DNA of 64,000 nucleotides from Climacteris rufus (Eukaryota; Chordata; Aves; Passeriformes; Climacteridae), in NCBI GenBank assembly GCA_013398175.1, contig VZRZ01006450.1, positions 124,001 to 188,000 on the forward strand, given 5' to 3'. The position numbers and the translations under genes are program-made. The notes beneath the pieces were generated by a model. That model saw only the letters and a program-made list of their open reading frames with translations, was not told where the DNA came from and ran no database searches. Shown here piece after piece: positions 37,157 to 49,749 of this stretch (position 1 is its first letter; the number at the start of each line of letters is the position of its first letter).

Positions 37157-40100
37157 GTGAGTAACACTTTGAAAAATATCCTGTCCCAATTGCTTTCTGC
37201 TGGGATTTCTGCAGCGATTTCCCAGACTGGTGGGACACAGCCTAGATTTTGTACTTTTTGTCAGTCGGACACCAAATGTTACTCTGAGTGCCCTCGGTTG
37301 CTGATGCCTGTGGCAAGGTCAATGTTACACAAGGAAAAGGAGATACAAATGATCACTGTCTACAAACAAACATCATCCATGCTAGCCTGTGACACCTCCT
37401 GACCCGAAGGTGGATAGTCAATGCAAATTAGATTCTGACACACTGTAAGGACATGAAGAAAGCACTTTGTCAACATGGGACTCAATCTTCCTTTCTAAAA
37501 CTTAGAAAACTTCTTGCTCTGATCTTAAATAATCTGAGGTGTGACAGCAGAAGTTCTGTGTAGTCTGTGTGGATGTGATTGTATGATTTTATGTACAAAA
37601 TACACTCTCAAAGAATTTTTAAAGTCCCAACATAATCTGTGTAGAGTCAAAATTTACATATATATTTGCATTTTAAAACAAACCTCGCAAAAAAGTATCT
37701 AAACTCCAAACAATAAAAACCAAAGTACACACCATTAAAAATCCATCAAAAGAAGCTGTTCAGCTCACATGTGTGTCTGGCAGTTTGAAAATCACTTCAC
37801 TTACCTGCCAAGTATTAAGAATAGGATTTTGTTGCCACTCTTAAACAGCTCTTTGGCAGATATTGACTGATGTGACACTCCACTTAGAGCTGTGTTTATT
37901 AGTTTATGGGCCAGGTTTGCAATTGCTGGAACCATCGTAGACTTGCATTTTGAGTTTTCAGCTGCTCTGGTTGGGCACAGGTTGAGAAGAAAAACATTTG
38001 TGATAGAATTGGGCTCAGAACTGGAATATTTCTGACTGTTGTATTGTATGTGCTGGTGAATTCCAGGCCTGAATTCTGCCTCCTGGGCTAAATCCTGTCT
38101 GCTGTAGTCCTCAGAAAATGTCAGGAAAGCAAAATCTTCTGTCTTGCTGAAGAGACAGGGCCAGAACCTTCTTGGTGCTGTCCATTTCTCATTCAGCTCA
38201 CTCTTACCAGTACCCAATACTGGAAGAGGTAGTCGTCCCTTATTTCAGTGTTCCACTGATAAATATGAGCAGGGCAGGGAAGAAGCATGCAGTTCAAACT
38301 GGGGAACACTGTCATCACTGTTAACCCAGGCAGTTTTATCACTCTTTGGTTGTTTTCCTTTTGCTATTTTGGGTTTCCTCAAAGCAGCAGCTCCCACTTT
38401 TTTCTTGCTAGGTAAGAATCTTCGCTAAAATTTAAACATCAGAATGTTCCCAGTAACAGTTTGAAAGAGAATTTTGAAAGTATGATTCTGTAATACTTGG
38501 AAACCAAAGGTGACTAAAAATACCACCAAGTAAAAGCCTTAGCAGGGGTTCTAATTGTAAACTGGTGCTGTAGCTTTGTGATCTGGCTGGTGCTTTTTGA
38601 ATAATGTGAACCCAAAGCTTTTTCCTGTGATGCAGTCCTTTTTAGCAGCCCTCAGAATCAGGGAAAGGGTGACAATGAGTTCATTAGGTGTTGTTCCTCC
38701 CCACTCTGGCCATTCATTGTAGACCTTCTATTTAAGCTTAACCTCTAAATGGATGTTTAAAAGAATAAAAATATTGGTTTGACCAAAATATTCGTTTTGA
38801 TTGGTTCTCATCTGTGGCCTATTCTAGTTCTTGCCTGATGTAGTACTGGTGGTGTTAGTGAGGGATCCATCTTTGTTGTCTTCCTGTTAACTGCTTTCCA
38901 TGGTATCAGAACTGCAAAAGGGATATGTACATTTTTCTAGAGCTGATAGATGAGACTGTGCAGTGGCTCAATGCTCTTTCAAGGTGCCTTGTTTGCTGGA
39001 GGTTATTTCATCAGTTGGATGCTAATCCTGTAATGAATATTTCTGAATTGGTCCAAATCTGCTCCAGGACAGTTGTTTCTGTGATAGTTTGCTAAGTCAG
39101 TTTATCTTTCACAGGTTTGTCAGCAGATTGTCATGTACAGAGCAAGACAGATACCACTTTTTGTATCTAGCTGTTATGCTTATCTCCTCACAGAGTGTTT
39201 GTGACACTGAGTTGGAATGCCGCAGCATTTGAAGTTTCACAGAATAGCTAAAGGACTAGTGAGGTAGAGAGGCTGCTGAGTCTGTACACTGACTTGTTGA
39301 TGAGAACAACTCATGGTGAAGAGCTTATATTGAAAAAGACTGCAAACTATATTTGCCTTCCTCAAAGAAGATATTAAGTTTCCTGTGAAGCAACATCTGA
39401 TCTGCTTGACTTTAGGTCTTGGAGAGTGTGAACCGCTTTGTGTTTGATATTTTTAGTTCTTTTTAAGCTTTTTTTGAGTAGTTTTGACACCTCTACACAA
39501 TACACAAAACAAGAGAGAAAGTATTACCCCCAACAGAGCAAAAAGGAAGAACACTTGAGGAGGATTGTGCACTGAAAAGCAGAGGCTTATGTTTTAAGAA
39601 ATCTCTCTCTGCACCCTCTTCCCACAAGGTGTTGCTGCTCCATGTTTAAAAATTACATTAAAACTCCGGGTTACATCTACAGAAGTTCAGGATGGTTCAG
39701 AACATCTCAAGCATTTCTTCAGCAGGAATGAAGCAAACAGCCAAGCTGGTGATCTTGCCAGTAATGCCACAGTGTAAGGTGCCCACTGCCGTGAGTCACA
39801 GCAAGACATCCTGTGCACACCTTTTGAATTTACTTCCTTGATCTCCTGCTGCCATCACCTCACTCTGTTCTATTTCTCAAATTCATACCACTTAAATACT
39901 TCCTTTTGTACAATTGAACTTAATGTTCTAATGTTTCATTGGAAGTAGCTGTAACCTGAATAAATACTTCTGATTCTTGAAGGGTTAACAAGAAAAAAGC
40001 ACACTTGTAAGCTTTCAGAGTAGCATAGGCCTTGTATGCCAAACCCCTTCTGGGTTTGCTTGAAGAGAAAGTATAAAAACTTTTTTGGGGAAGAGAAAAT

Positions 40101-43100
40101 AATTAAAGTTCTAGTATTTTAGGTCAATACCATCTCTACTACTTCTCCTCCTGTTCTGGAGGACTAATTCCTTCCCTCCAGTTTGTACTTTTGCCAAGAG
40201 GTGTCAAAACTGCTTAAAAAAAAGCTTAAAAAAAGCTTGAATTTGATTAATATAGAGAAACAAGACTTTGCCTGACTGATAATAAAACTGATAAATGACA
40301 TTTGAATTACTTGTAGCAGTAATTTATTACATAAAATATCTTTTATTTGACATGCGATTAGTTGCTGGAAGCATCACTCAATCTGACTAGTTTAAACATG
40401 CTCTAAAATGAACCCCCAGTAAAAAAACAGGGCTGTCTGCTCTTGGCGTTATGAAATACACTAATCCAGTAGTGAGGACAAAAATATGACTTTAAATATT
40501 TAAATGATTAATTTTTTTTTTTTACCTTACTAACCCATATAATTACAAGCAAACTCAGGGGAGTTTCTGAGCAAGGTGTGCAAAGATGCATGCTTATCAT
40601 CCATGGCACTGTCTGTGTTGTTCCCCATGGTTTATGGGGGTTTGTGCAGATCTTACACCTGCTTAAAAATCAGCTCCAGGGGCTTTTTTTCTTGCCATTT
40701 GGATCTTCTTTTCCCATCCTTGTGTCTTCACTATGTGGGAGGCTGTAGAATACAGACTGTTTTCTCCTACAATTAAAAAGGGTAACTAGAATCCAAACTT
40801 TTTTCCCCCCAACAGCTTTCTGTGAATTCACTGTTTTCTTCTGGAAAATCACCTCCTCCAGCCTCAGTTTCTACAGTTTTAAATGTGGATACTAGTGAGA
40901 CTAACCTTAAGTTGGATGCACAAGGCCTAATTAATTGATGTCAGGAAAGTTAATTCTGAGGTGAATGGGGATCTTAAAATTAGTAAGTGTTTACCCTGGA
41001 AGTGCAATTTACAGAGACTGCTGTGAAAATGAAATATACTTAGAGAAAACACAGACTTATACCTTGAGAAAATGTCTGTGTCCCTTCCATTTGCCTTTGA
41101 GGGTCTTCAAGAAGAAGGGTTTGTTCCTCCCCAGTGCCTAAAGTGGAGAGTAATGGGCTGTCAGTGCATTTTCACTTTGAATTTGATTTGTTTTACAAGC
41201 GGAGAAATTGAGGGTATGCAAAGCAGTCGGTGTGAGCATGGAGCTTAAAACTAAGAAACTTCTCTCTTCATGCTTTAGATTAGAGAATTACGGAGAAAAA
41301 GGAAGGCTGACTGTGGATTTTAGGCAGAGCTGTGACATTCTTCATAACATTGTGAATTTGCTGTGGTCAGTGCAGAGCCTTTACTGCATCCTCACTCGCT
41401 CACTTTTTCTCTCCACCCCCCTCACTTTTTTTTTTGTCACAAGACAGATTTCACACATCTCTAAAATGAGTAAAATGGCATTTCAGCTTCTTGTCTTTAT
41501 AGACTCTCTGAACTTTAGGAAAGATCATTCTGGTCCCTTTTCATTAATAATGAAAACCAGAGGGCAATAAAATGTTCTTAGCACAGGCATTACAGGAAGG
41601 GAGGGAGAGATGAGCGAGGTGAAAGGGCAAAGCAGACGGATTCCTACAGGTGTGTCTCCTTGCTGCTCAGAGGTCACTGGAGCTGGGAGGGGGTTTGAGA
41701 CAGCCCACCAAGGACAGCCATGGACAGCATCCACAGACCCCTGAGATAATTTCCCCTGTACAACAGGCAGCTCTGCCTGGAACAAATTGTGTTGTCATAG
41801 AAGGATATTTTTAGTCAGAAGTTCAGGGGAGAGAACTGGACAACTAAGAGACTTCAGATACCAGAAGTGACAATGGGAGCAGAGCACAGGGGGGAAAGTG
41901 GGGTTTGCAGCAAGATTAGCCCGAGATCATTTTAAATCCTGACATGTACACAGCCAGTTACTGCAGCTTAGCTGACGTGTGTTAACTCATTAAGTTAAAA
42001 AGTTATGATAATTTGATCATGTGCCTAATCTCCAAAACTGCAACTGCAGCAACCCAAAATACTCCTGGTGACACTATTCACCGGTTCTGACAGAGATGTC
42101 TTAATTTGTTCAGATTTCTCACCAGTGGATAATTTCAGAATCTGTATCCTAAAACGTAGCAAGGAGCTCTCAGTGCTGGTATTTGGGAGTCAGTGCCTGT
42201 CTCTAGACACTCAGGGCTGGTGTTAGGGGTAACTCTTACAGTGAAATTCCTGTAGAAGAATTAGCAACAAGCAAAATGGCAGTGCGTGAGCAAAGCACAA
42301 AGGAGACCAGTGTCCACCTATTTCAGCCAGTCAAGCCTCTTTTGGAAAGCCCAGGCTGAGACTTTGGAGAATGTAATGCATTTTTGAGACATTGTAGTCA
42401 CATGTAGATTTGGAGACCACAGCGGTCTCCCATCTCATCAGCTCTGCCCACATCCTGCCATTGAACTTTAGGCAAGATCGTTCTGCATCTTCTTTGTTAT
42501 TAAAGAAAACTGGGGGCAGTACAAGATTTGTTCTTGGAACTGCGAGGGAGGTGCAAGGATAAAGCTGCTGGAAAACTACAGGTATCTTCTGATTCTGCTT
42601 GAAGGAGCAGGGCTTACCGTATCTTTGCTTTCCTCTGTGGAGCCTCTAAGCTTCTGTGCAGAATTGTGTGTTGAATATCTCAAGCTTTTATCTACTTCTT
42701 TACCTCTCTCTGTAGATATTTAATTGCATATTTTCTCTCTGCTCTTTATGTGTGCTTTGGTCCCTATTTATAGTTTAAACTTGAAAGACACTGGATCCTT
42801 CCTCGCTTAAATGGTCCATAATTGCTGACACAGTTTTCATAAACCCATTTATTGCCCTGATAGGTTTCTCTTCTTTCTTAAAACACTCCCTTATTTCCTT
42901 TTTCCTGCACTCTTCTGGGTCTCTGGCTCTGTCCCCATTTTCAAAAATTATGATAGTGGAGAACAATAGGTATTGAGGGAAGGAGTTAACCTTAGCTAGG
43001 AACCAACCCCACAGACAGTTATTTGGGTTCAGAGTGCCTTCTGCAAGGAAAGAAGAGGGCAAAAAGGCTTGATGGAACCTTTTTAATCGCTGCTGTGATT

Positions 43101-43278
43101 TGTCTCCCTGTGACACTGCGAGACCAGTGTCTGTGCCAGAGGTCTGGCCAGATGTTTGTGTCCTCGGCCAGAGGCCTGCACAGTGTGTGTTATTCATTGC
43201 TCTTTTCTCTGATGGGGTGTACAAAAATGTTGTCACCTGCAGTTCTGACTATGATTATTTCTCAATTTTGGCCTTTAG
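37157..43278 (+). other. PEX14: PEX14 intron 4 (non-coding)
   Basis: The 6.1 kb intron has a GTGAGT donor and TTTAG acceptor. It contains only AT-rich and mixed sequence with short homopolymers (for example T runs near 40511 and 41427). Nothing gene-like is supported. Confidence 0.85.
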
Positions 43279-43364
43279 GTCCCCCTGGCTCCAGATGGCG
43301 AGATTATGGGGCTTTGGCTATCATAATGGCAGGAATTGCCTTTGGATTCCACCAGCTCTACAAG
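43279..43364 (+). CDS. PEX14: PEX14 coding exon (human exon 5): membrane segment
   Basis: The exon completes a Ser codon and encodes PPGSRWRDYG followed by the hydrophobic stretch ALAIIMAGIAFGFHQLY and a Lys. This is the single hydrophobic segment that anchors PEX14 in the peroxisomal membrane. It contains the small-residue AGIAFG pattern thought to support helix packing in the docking complex. The segment is essentially identical to the human protein. The acceptor is TTTAG and the donor is AAG|GTAGTA, ending on a codon boundary. Inferred residues are 98-126. Confidence 0.97.
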
Positions 43365-43979
43365 GTAGTATCTCCCTCACCAGTCCTACACTGTACTCAG
43401 AGAGAGCCATATTATGCTGCTTGTGTCCAAATGGCCATGTTGGTTCCAAGCTGGTGAAGCATCTCTGTTCTCACTGTCACTGCCATTGGTATATTTGAGA
43501 AATGTAGGCACTTGACATGAAAATGCAGAGTCAAAAAGTGACAAGCAAACAAAACTAGATTTTAGCTGTGAATCTCAAACTGCTAGAAACAAGGTAATTT
43601 CCACGGTGTATGCTCTTGTTGAAGTGCATATTCAGTTCCTAGGACAAGGCTGCAGAAGGGCCCATGGTAGCTAGAGAAGAGTTGTGACCTGTTAGATCCA
43701 CTCAGACCCTCTGCAAGGACAGAGTGAGGCAGATTTCATGGCTGTGTCCAGACTTAGGAACTGGTTTTTAGTACCCTGGCAAACTCCTCTTCTGCAACTT
43801 CTTTTAACACCTACTGTAGAGGGAATTTCTTTTCTCAGCCAGGTATATGGATAAATGATCACTGGCTCTGTGATAAAGGCTGAGATTTAGGGGGTGGGAT
43901 TTGAGGATGTTTCTGGTAGATTAGAAATATCTCTTTGCATATCCCTGTTTCCTGTAAAAGTTTTCTGTACTCCATGCAG
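43365..43979 (+). other. PEX14: PEX14 intron 5 (non-coding)
   Basis: A 615-bp intron between the membrane-segment exon and the next exon, with donor GTAGTA and acceptor CATGCAG. No repeat or gene is seen in it. Confidence 0.9.
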
Positions 43980-44082
43980 AAATACCTGGTCCCTCTCATC
44001 ATGGGAGGCAAAGAAGACAGGAAACAACTTCAGAGGATTGAGTCAAACATTTCTGAGATGAGTGGCAGTGTGACACAGACAG
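43980..44082 (+). CDS. PEX14: PEX14 coding exon (human exon 6): start of coiled-coil region
   Basis: The exon encodes 34 residues starting KYLVPLIMGGKEDRKQL and ending SEMSGSVTQT, then one base of a Val codon. It follows the membrane segment and leads into the coiled coil used for PEX14 self-association and PEX13/PEX17-type docking contacts. Family comparison from memory shows conservative changes against human (for example PLILGGRED becomes PLIMGGKED). The acceptor is CATGCAG and the donor is G|GTAAAG. The preceding intron is only 615 bp, the shortest of the gene in this window. Confidence 0.96.
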
Positions 44083-45347
44083 GTAAAGATTAATGACTCC
44101 ATCAATTCACCCCTCAAAGCTTTTCTCCCTGCATCCTCCATTCTGCCAAGACCCCCACCCTTTTCTTTCCCTCCATCTCCACTTTATGTGGTGACTTCAT
44201 TTATCTGCTCTGAGAATCTGTTCACATTTGCAAATGAAGCCGCCGTCATTTCGGTTTAATTTGAAATTGCTTGTTTACTGTCGGCACGGCCTCAATTAAT
44301 TATGTTTTTACGGAAAGGCTCCCAACCTCAGAATATTAATAAGGGGAATAAAATGACAGCCTTTCGGAGGGCTGTAAAGTTCATTTTTAATTTCTGCTTC
44401 TCTGATGTTTTCAGGGGCTTTTTTTTTTTGGTGATTTCTCTCCACCTTCCATCTGAAAATCCAAGGAAGGGTCAGGCGAGTCTGTAATTACTGTGCCTCT
44501 CTGACCTTAGCCACCTTCTCTGTTACTGACTCTATAGGGTGTCTGTTCATTACCCAATGCCCTAATGATGGTCTGGATTAGCTGTTACCTGTCACACCAG
44601 TAGAGTTTTTAATTTTATTTATTTTATCAGCTTGTTTACTGCCTGGAAGCTTTGGATAAAGTACCAAAGTAGAAAAAGTTCTACAGGTGGAGCTGGAGTC
44701 CAGCAGAAATTCTTCAGTGTTTGCTGGGGTGTAGGAAGGGAATACAGGGTACTCTCTTGAAATAAAAGGGGAAAAGTGCAAAGTATATTCAGTTGGGATG
44801 AAAAAAAGCATGATTTTCAGCAGTAGGTTTGTTAAAGATATTGGGGTTGATGGAGCTGGTGGGTTGAGAATGGGAGGATGCTAATTACACTTTTCATTGA
44901 AGGCTGAGAGGAAAAGCATCTTTCATTTCTCATGATACCCTAAGGTGAACCCTGAGAGCAGCCTCTTCCCCGACTGGAGCTAGCCCCAGTGTTTGCCTGC
45001 ACAAGCCCCGAGATAGATAAATGATACAAACATTCTGTAAGTTCAGGGAGATATACAAATCATAAACCAATATAATTAGAAGGGAGAGGTTTTGGACGGA
45101 TATACTGTGGGCTATAGACGCCTATACAATAGAAAGATAAACTAGAAATACTGGAGGTTAGATGCAGTGCAGGTAGATTACCCATAGTGCAAATAAATCA
45201 TATGGATTAAAGCGAGCAGGCGGGCATAGATAAATTAAATATATGTAGGAATAGAGGCATCTTTGTAGCTAGACAGCAGGAAAGGGGTGTGTGAGTGTGT
45301 ACATGTGCATGTGTCTCAGTTTAACTCTCCTGCATTTTCCCTCGTAG
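44083..45347 (+). other. PEX14: PEX14 intron 6 (non-coding)
   Basis: A 1.27 kb intron. Its first part holds a CpG-retaining block with an octamer palindrome (44215-44500). Its last part (about 45010-45260) is a degenerate run of ATAGATAAAT-like words, perhaps a decayed tandem repeat, followed by a GT-rich stretch before the exon. Confidence 0.85.
44215..44500. promoter_or_regulatory. Candidate conserved non-coding block with octamer palindrome (intron 6)
   Basis: CATTTGCAAATG (44225-44236) is a perfect 12-bp palindrome containing overlapping POU octamers on both strands. It is followed by CpG-retaining words (GCCGCCGTCATTTCGG, CTGTCGGCACGGCC, TTTCGGAGG) and AATTAATTATG. The density of such words and absence of repeats suggest an enhancer; this is inference. 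Confidence 0.42.
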
Positions 45348-45445
45348 TGACTCAGTTACAGACAACTTTAGCAGCTGTCCAGGAGCTGCTAATCCAGCAG
45401 CAACAGAAAATCCAGGAGCTCACCCAAGAACTGGCTGCTTCTAAG
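45348..45445 (+). CDS. PEX14: PEX14 coding exon (human exon 7): coiled coil
   Basis: After completing the split Val codon the exon reads TQLQTTLAAVQELLIQQQQK and continues with IQELTQELAASK. The leucine heptads and the QQQQ run mark the central coiled coil of PEX14, nearly unchanged from mammals. The acceptor is CTCGTAG and the donor is AAG|GTACTG, on a codon boundary. The acceptor lacks a long uninterrupted pyrimidine tract but has TTTTCCCTCGTAG. A degenerate GT-rich stretch (about 45285-45312) sits just upstream. Inferred residues are 161-193. Confidence 0.96.
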
Positions 45446-48400
45446 GTACTGGCTTGCAACTCTTCACCTTTAGAGCATCATTGGATTTAGAAGATGCATA
45501 GTTTCTTTTGTGGGCATGTGGAAAGCACCTGTGGAGTTCACAACCCAACCATTAGCTCTGCCATATCCACAGCCAGTTTCTCTGCATCTGACTTCTTCCT
45601 AGGTGGTGTGGTTAGAGCACTGGATGTGAGTTGGGTACTCACTGAAATACATTGGATTTCAGAGAGGGCTTTACTGTGTAGTTTTGGATGCAGCTCGTAT
45701 GTCTGAGGCCTCGGACCTGTTCTCAGCTCTGTATCTTCTGTGTTGCATTTGAGATGAAATAATTGTTGTGTTAGTCCACTGACCAAAAGAGGCAAAGACA
45801 GTTGTACAGAGGACTTTTTGTGTGTGTGTAATATGTAATTTTACATGTTTATATTTCTGCTGTACTCTGTACGTCCTGTTCAGCCAAGCATACACTTGAA
45901 GGACTGTATTTAAATCACTTGTTCAGAACCAGGTAATGGCCAAACATTCTTACTACAGAGGTTCTTGTTTCAATGGTTTTGGTCAGCTGAGTGTAACAGG
46001 CGGCCCCATTACAACCCATTAATGACACCCATTCCGCTTGACTCTTGACTTGAGCTTGGCAGTAAAGCCGTTAGTTCTGACTGGTTTGTGTTGCTACATG
46101 TGTAAATAAAGTAACCACTTTTAACCAAAATTGATTTTCTTTCTGGCAATGAGAATTAGTGCTTTGCATCTCCAAAGTACTTTGCAGCCGTTGGCCCAGC
46201 ATTCTATCAGCCAGTAAGTGTTGACATGTGAGCTGGGATGAATTTGAACCAGTCACATGGAGATGCAGTCTTCCTTTGACTCACAAACTTGGGATTGTTC
46301 AAGGCCAAGATTGTTCACAGTTGTCTGGTGGTGTTCTCTGTACAGGGAGATGTTACAGTGAAATCCTGTAGGCAATGCTTACAGCCCTTTACCTGCAGCA
46401 GGAACCTCTGTCTTCTCCCCATACCACACTTCAGTCTTGTGCAGAGCCTTTGATGGTGTGTAACTGGTGGGCCACAGCTGACTGCTGTGCACACTGTACA
46501 GGAGGAATCCCTCAGTGGCACAGCTGTAAACCCAACCATGAAAGCCAGTTTATGGTCACAACACTCGGCTTCAATTTTCCTTGGGAACTGTGGCCTGACA
46601 GTGGCCTGGAGCCAGTCCGGAAATTGGAAAACTGTTTTCAGGTCTTAAGTGTTAAGATTAAGAACACATGTTGAGCTTTAAGAAGGAAAAGGCTATAAGT
46701 CTTGGTGGTTTAGAGAGTCTTGAAGAAGTTTTTCTTCCCCCCTCTCTACCCCCTGCACTGAAATGGTAGCACACATTGTTATGATATCTAAACCTCATGT
46801 GTACAAAGAAAAACTTGGGCAACCCCACAAAACAAAGAATAAAAGCTGTGTTTTCTCAGCTGTAATGTAAGTTTTTATATCTGCTTTTCAAACTCCTACT
46901 GGCATGCTGTAAAAAATTAAAAAGAGGGACTTTAAGTAATTAAAAAACGTACATAAAAATTCAAGGCTTGAATTTTCTACAACTGTTTTTAAAGAGACTG
47001 GCTAAAAAGCCCCAGATGTCAGATTTTATTTCTAAATCCTAGGCATCTGGCACCATATGTGTTTTGGAAATTTGAGTCCTTTGCAGGCCAGTGAGTGGAA
47101 ATCACTCCCTTGTTAATGTGCTGCTGTAGCTTTCAAGGTCTTGGAAAGCCAGAACAGTGGCTCCTGGATTCTTGCTGTCTGAGGGCTGGGAGTGTGAATC
47201 CCGAGGGAACGCATCTGTGTGTACACAGCCACAGCAGCCTGGGCCTCTCCCAGCTCTTTGGGTTCGGAGCCCAGAAGTCACTGTGAGCAGTGCTGGCTGG
47301 GAAGGTGTTCAGGGTTACTCAGCAGTAGCTGAAGCTGTTTAAATAGCAAGTAGGAACAACCAGTTCTGGCTACATCTAGTGGGAACTGCTGAGGTGTTTT
47401 GTGTTATTCCAGTCATGGCTTCCCTTGGTGGGTAATTTATTAGAACTGTCTCTGCAGTGATACTCACAAATGTGTTGGTTCCTAATGGCTTTTAGCAGAA
47501 ATTACTGTGGGAAGTGCCAGGCATGAGTCTTCTTTGGTCTCATGGCTACAGGAGTTACTGGATCAGTAGGATGGGATAACCATAGGCCATGGTCTGTCTT
47601 TAAAAAAGTCCCTCCCATTTCTCAAGTTCCTGAAAGGGTTAAAAGAAAGAGTGCCAAAAATATTGTCTGCAACATGTTATCCTCAGTTACTTACTATAGT
47701 TTCTGCCTGATATCCCATGGCAATTCTGATGCAGTTCTGACAGCAGCTGTAGCAGGCTTCCATGAGTTAGTTATCATCTTTCCCCACAAAACTGCATTCA
47801 TTGCCTTGAAATATCAAAGAGACAGTGCCTAGTCCAGCTGCTTTTGGAGATACGACCTGGTAACTCGAGCACGCCTCTAATTCTTCAGATCAAATAGGGA
47901 AAATTTTTGCAACTTTGAAGCATTTATTTGCTAGCCCACCTCTAAACACCACAGAGTGCAGATAATCGATTATTTCTTTCATGATTTAGGAGAAATGAGC
48001 AAATGATTTTAAAATAGTTGATAATGTATAATACTTGAATCTGTTGGCTTAGCTAAGTGCAGTCACAGGAAGGAGTAAAGGACCTGATTCAGGGCAACTC
48101 CCACTGCTGCTCAGGATCCTAGTTCTAGTTCTTCTCTAGAAACCGTTCACTAGGCCAGTGCCAAATGGTTTGGTTTATCTCTGTGTATTCTTCTCTGTCT
48201 GATATGTTGGTGAAAAACATCCGATGCGGGCCCAGCCTTGCCTGAATTCTCACAAGTGCTGGCCTCCTGAAAAAAGAAATGTTCCCCTGAGATGCTTCAG
48301 CGGTGGTTGTACTTTAAAGGCAAGATTGGAGACAAGATTAATTAGTCCCCCAAACGCAAAGCAAATGTTGAATATTGAATAGTCTTGGCACCTTGAGACA

Positions 48401-48634
48401 GTCATTATTTCTGGTCACTGTGGGGATCTGTTCAGGTGCTTCTTTATTGTGGAAGTTGTTTTGCTCAGATCTGAGAGATTTTAAATGATAGAGCTTATGT
48501 ATGTTATCCACAGGACTTGAGATTTCCAGATGGGAGCAGAAGGAGGATAACATAGGAAAAAGTGACACTGGTGAACTGTCTTCCAGTTCAGACTTTCAGA
48601 CTTTGATCTTTATGTCTTGTTTTTCATGTTCTAG
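45446..48634 (+). other. PEX14: PEX14 intron 7 (non-coding)
   Basis: A 3.2 kb intron. A weak MIR-like remnant is suspected at 46130-46260; otherwise it is unremarkable. Confidence 0.85.
46130..46260 (-). mobile_element. Possible MIR-like ancient SINE remnant
   Basis: TAGTGCTTTGCATCTCCAAA and GTACTTTGCAGC, with GGGATGAATTTGAACC further on, recall the reverse-complement MIR tail and head-proximal part. The core is not clear. Confidence 0.35.
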
Positions 48635-48726
48635 GCCACAACTTCCACCAACTGGATTCTGGAGTCACAGAATATTAATGAATTGAAATCTGAGATTTAC
48701 TCTTTAAAAGGACTTCTCCTGAACAG
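48635..48726 (+). CDS. PEX14: PEX14 coding exon (human exon 8): end of coiled coil
   Basis: The exon encodes ATTSTNWILESQNINELKSE followed by IYSLKGLLLN and two bases of an Arg codon. This is the C-terminal end of the coiled-coil region and is one of the most conserved parts of vertebrate PEX14; human has Asn where this sequence has Tyr in EIYSL. The acceptor TTTTTCATGTTCTAG is strong and the donor is AG|GTATGG. Inferred residues are 194-223 plus part of 224. Confidence 0.96.
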
Positions 48727-49749
48727 GTATGGATGGAATGGGTGAGCAGACTGTGGTGGGGAAAGGGCTGGTTTCTGGAATTCCCTCAGTCATGGAGAGG
48801 AAAGGCACTTCCAAGAGGAATTACCTCTATATCCTGTTATTGCTATTTTAATAATACCATTTTGCACTCCACTGTCACTTGCTACTTGCAGGTCTCAAAA
48901 TTCTTTTCAAACTTGCCTTAAATCACAGAGTGCTTTAGGGAATTAATAAGATTTTTCCTTTTTGTTTGCAATAGAAGAGTTTTCAGCATTTCCCCACAGT
49001 CAGGATGCCTCTCACCTAGTTTGAGGAATTGAGTGCATCTGTACCTGCATTCTACTTTAGAAAGTCACTTCTGGATGCAGTTCAACTGCCCTGTTCATGG
49101 TCAGGGCATAACCAGGATGAAAACAATCATGCCAGAGTACAGCCTGTTTCTCTCCATCAGCTCAGGTATTGACATCTTATAATGGAGGAGATGTGTGAAA
49201 TGAGGTGATAGAAATCCCAGCCTGTGGGACAGCCATAAGAACTGGGATCAGATCTCAGTTCTTGAGAAAATTCTTTTTTTCCAAGTAATTAAGAGTTCAT
49301 CTAGCTTTCAGCTATTGATCCCTTCACTTGGATGTGACTTCCTTGCCTCCTTCTACATGTAACTAAGTCTCCTCAAGTCATCTGTTTCCTAAGGGATGGA
49401 CCTCAAAGGTCAGTCTAAGATTGAACTAGGCATGTTGTAGATCTGAGTAAGTGGGCTTTTCAGAAGTCTGAAATGTATATTGTCTTTATTATCCTTTTAA
49501 ATTCTTGCTACACCTCCCATCCCTCTCAGGAGTTGCAGTAGGAAGCTTTGAAGGATTGAGGACATGTATTAAGTTACTGTCTGCTGGTCACTCTGCAGGG
49601 ATAGAACGTTACTTACTGACACCTTTGCAGCAATGGAAAGCTAAAGCTGGGGGAAAAGTGCTTTTGGGAGAAAAAGAAAACTTTTAGGGGGGTAGGCAAA
49701 TGTTTCTGCAGTGATACAGCAGCAGCAACACTGGAGCCAAGAAAATCAC

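Noticed and set aside
39230..39275. Possible CR1 3' end (CACAGAATAGCTAAAGGACT)
   Set aside because: Only a short similarity to the CR1 tail, not extended in either direction.
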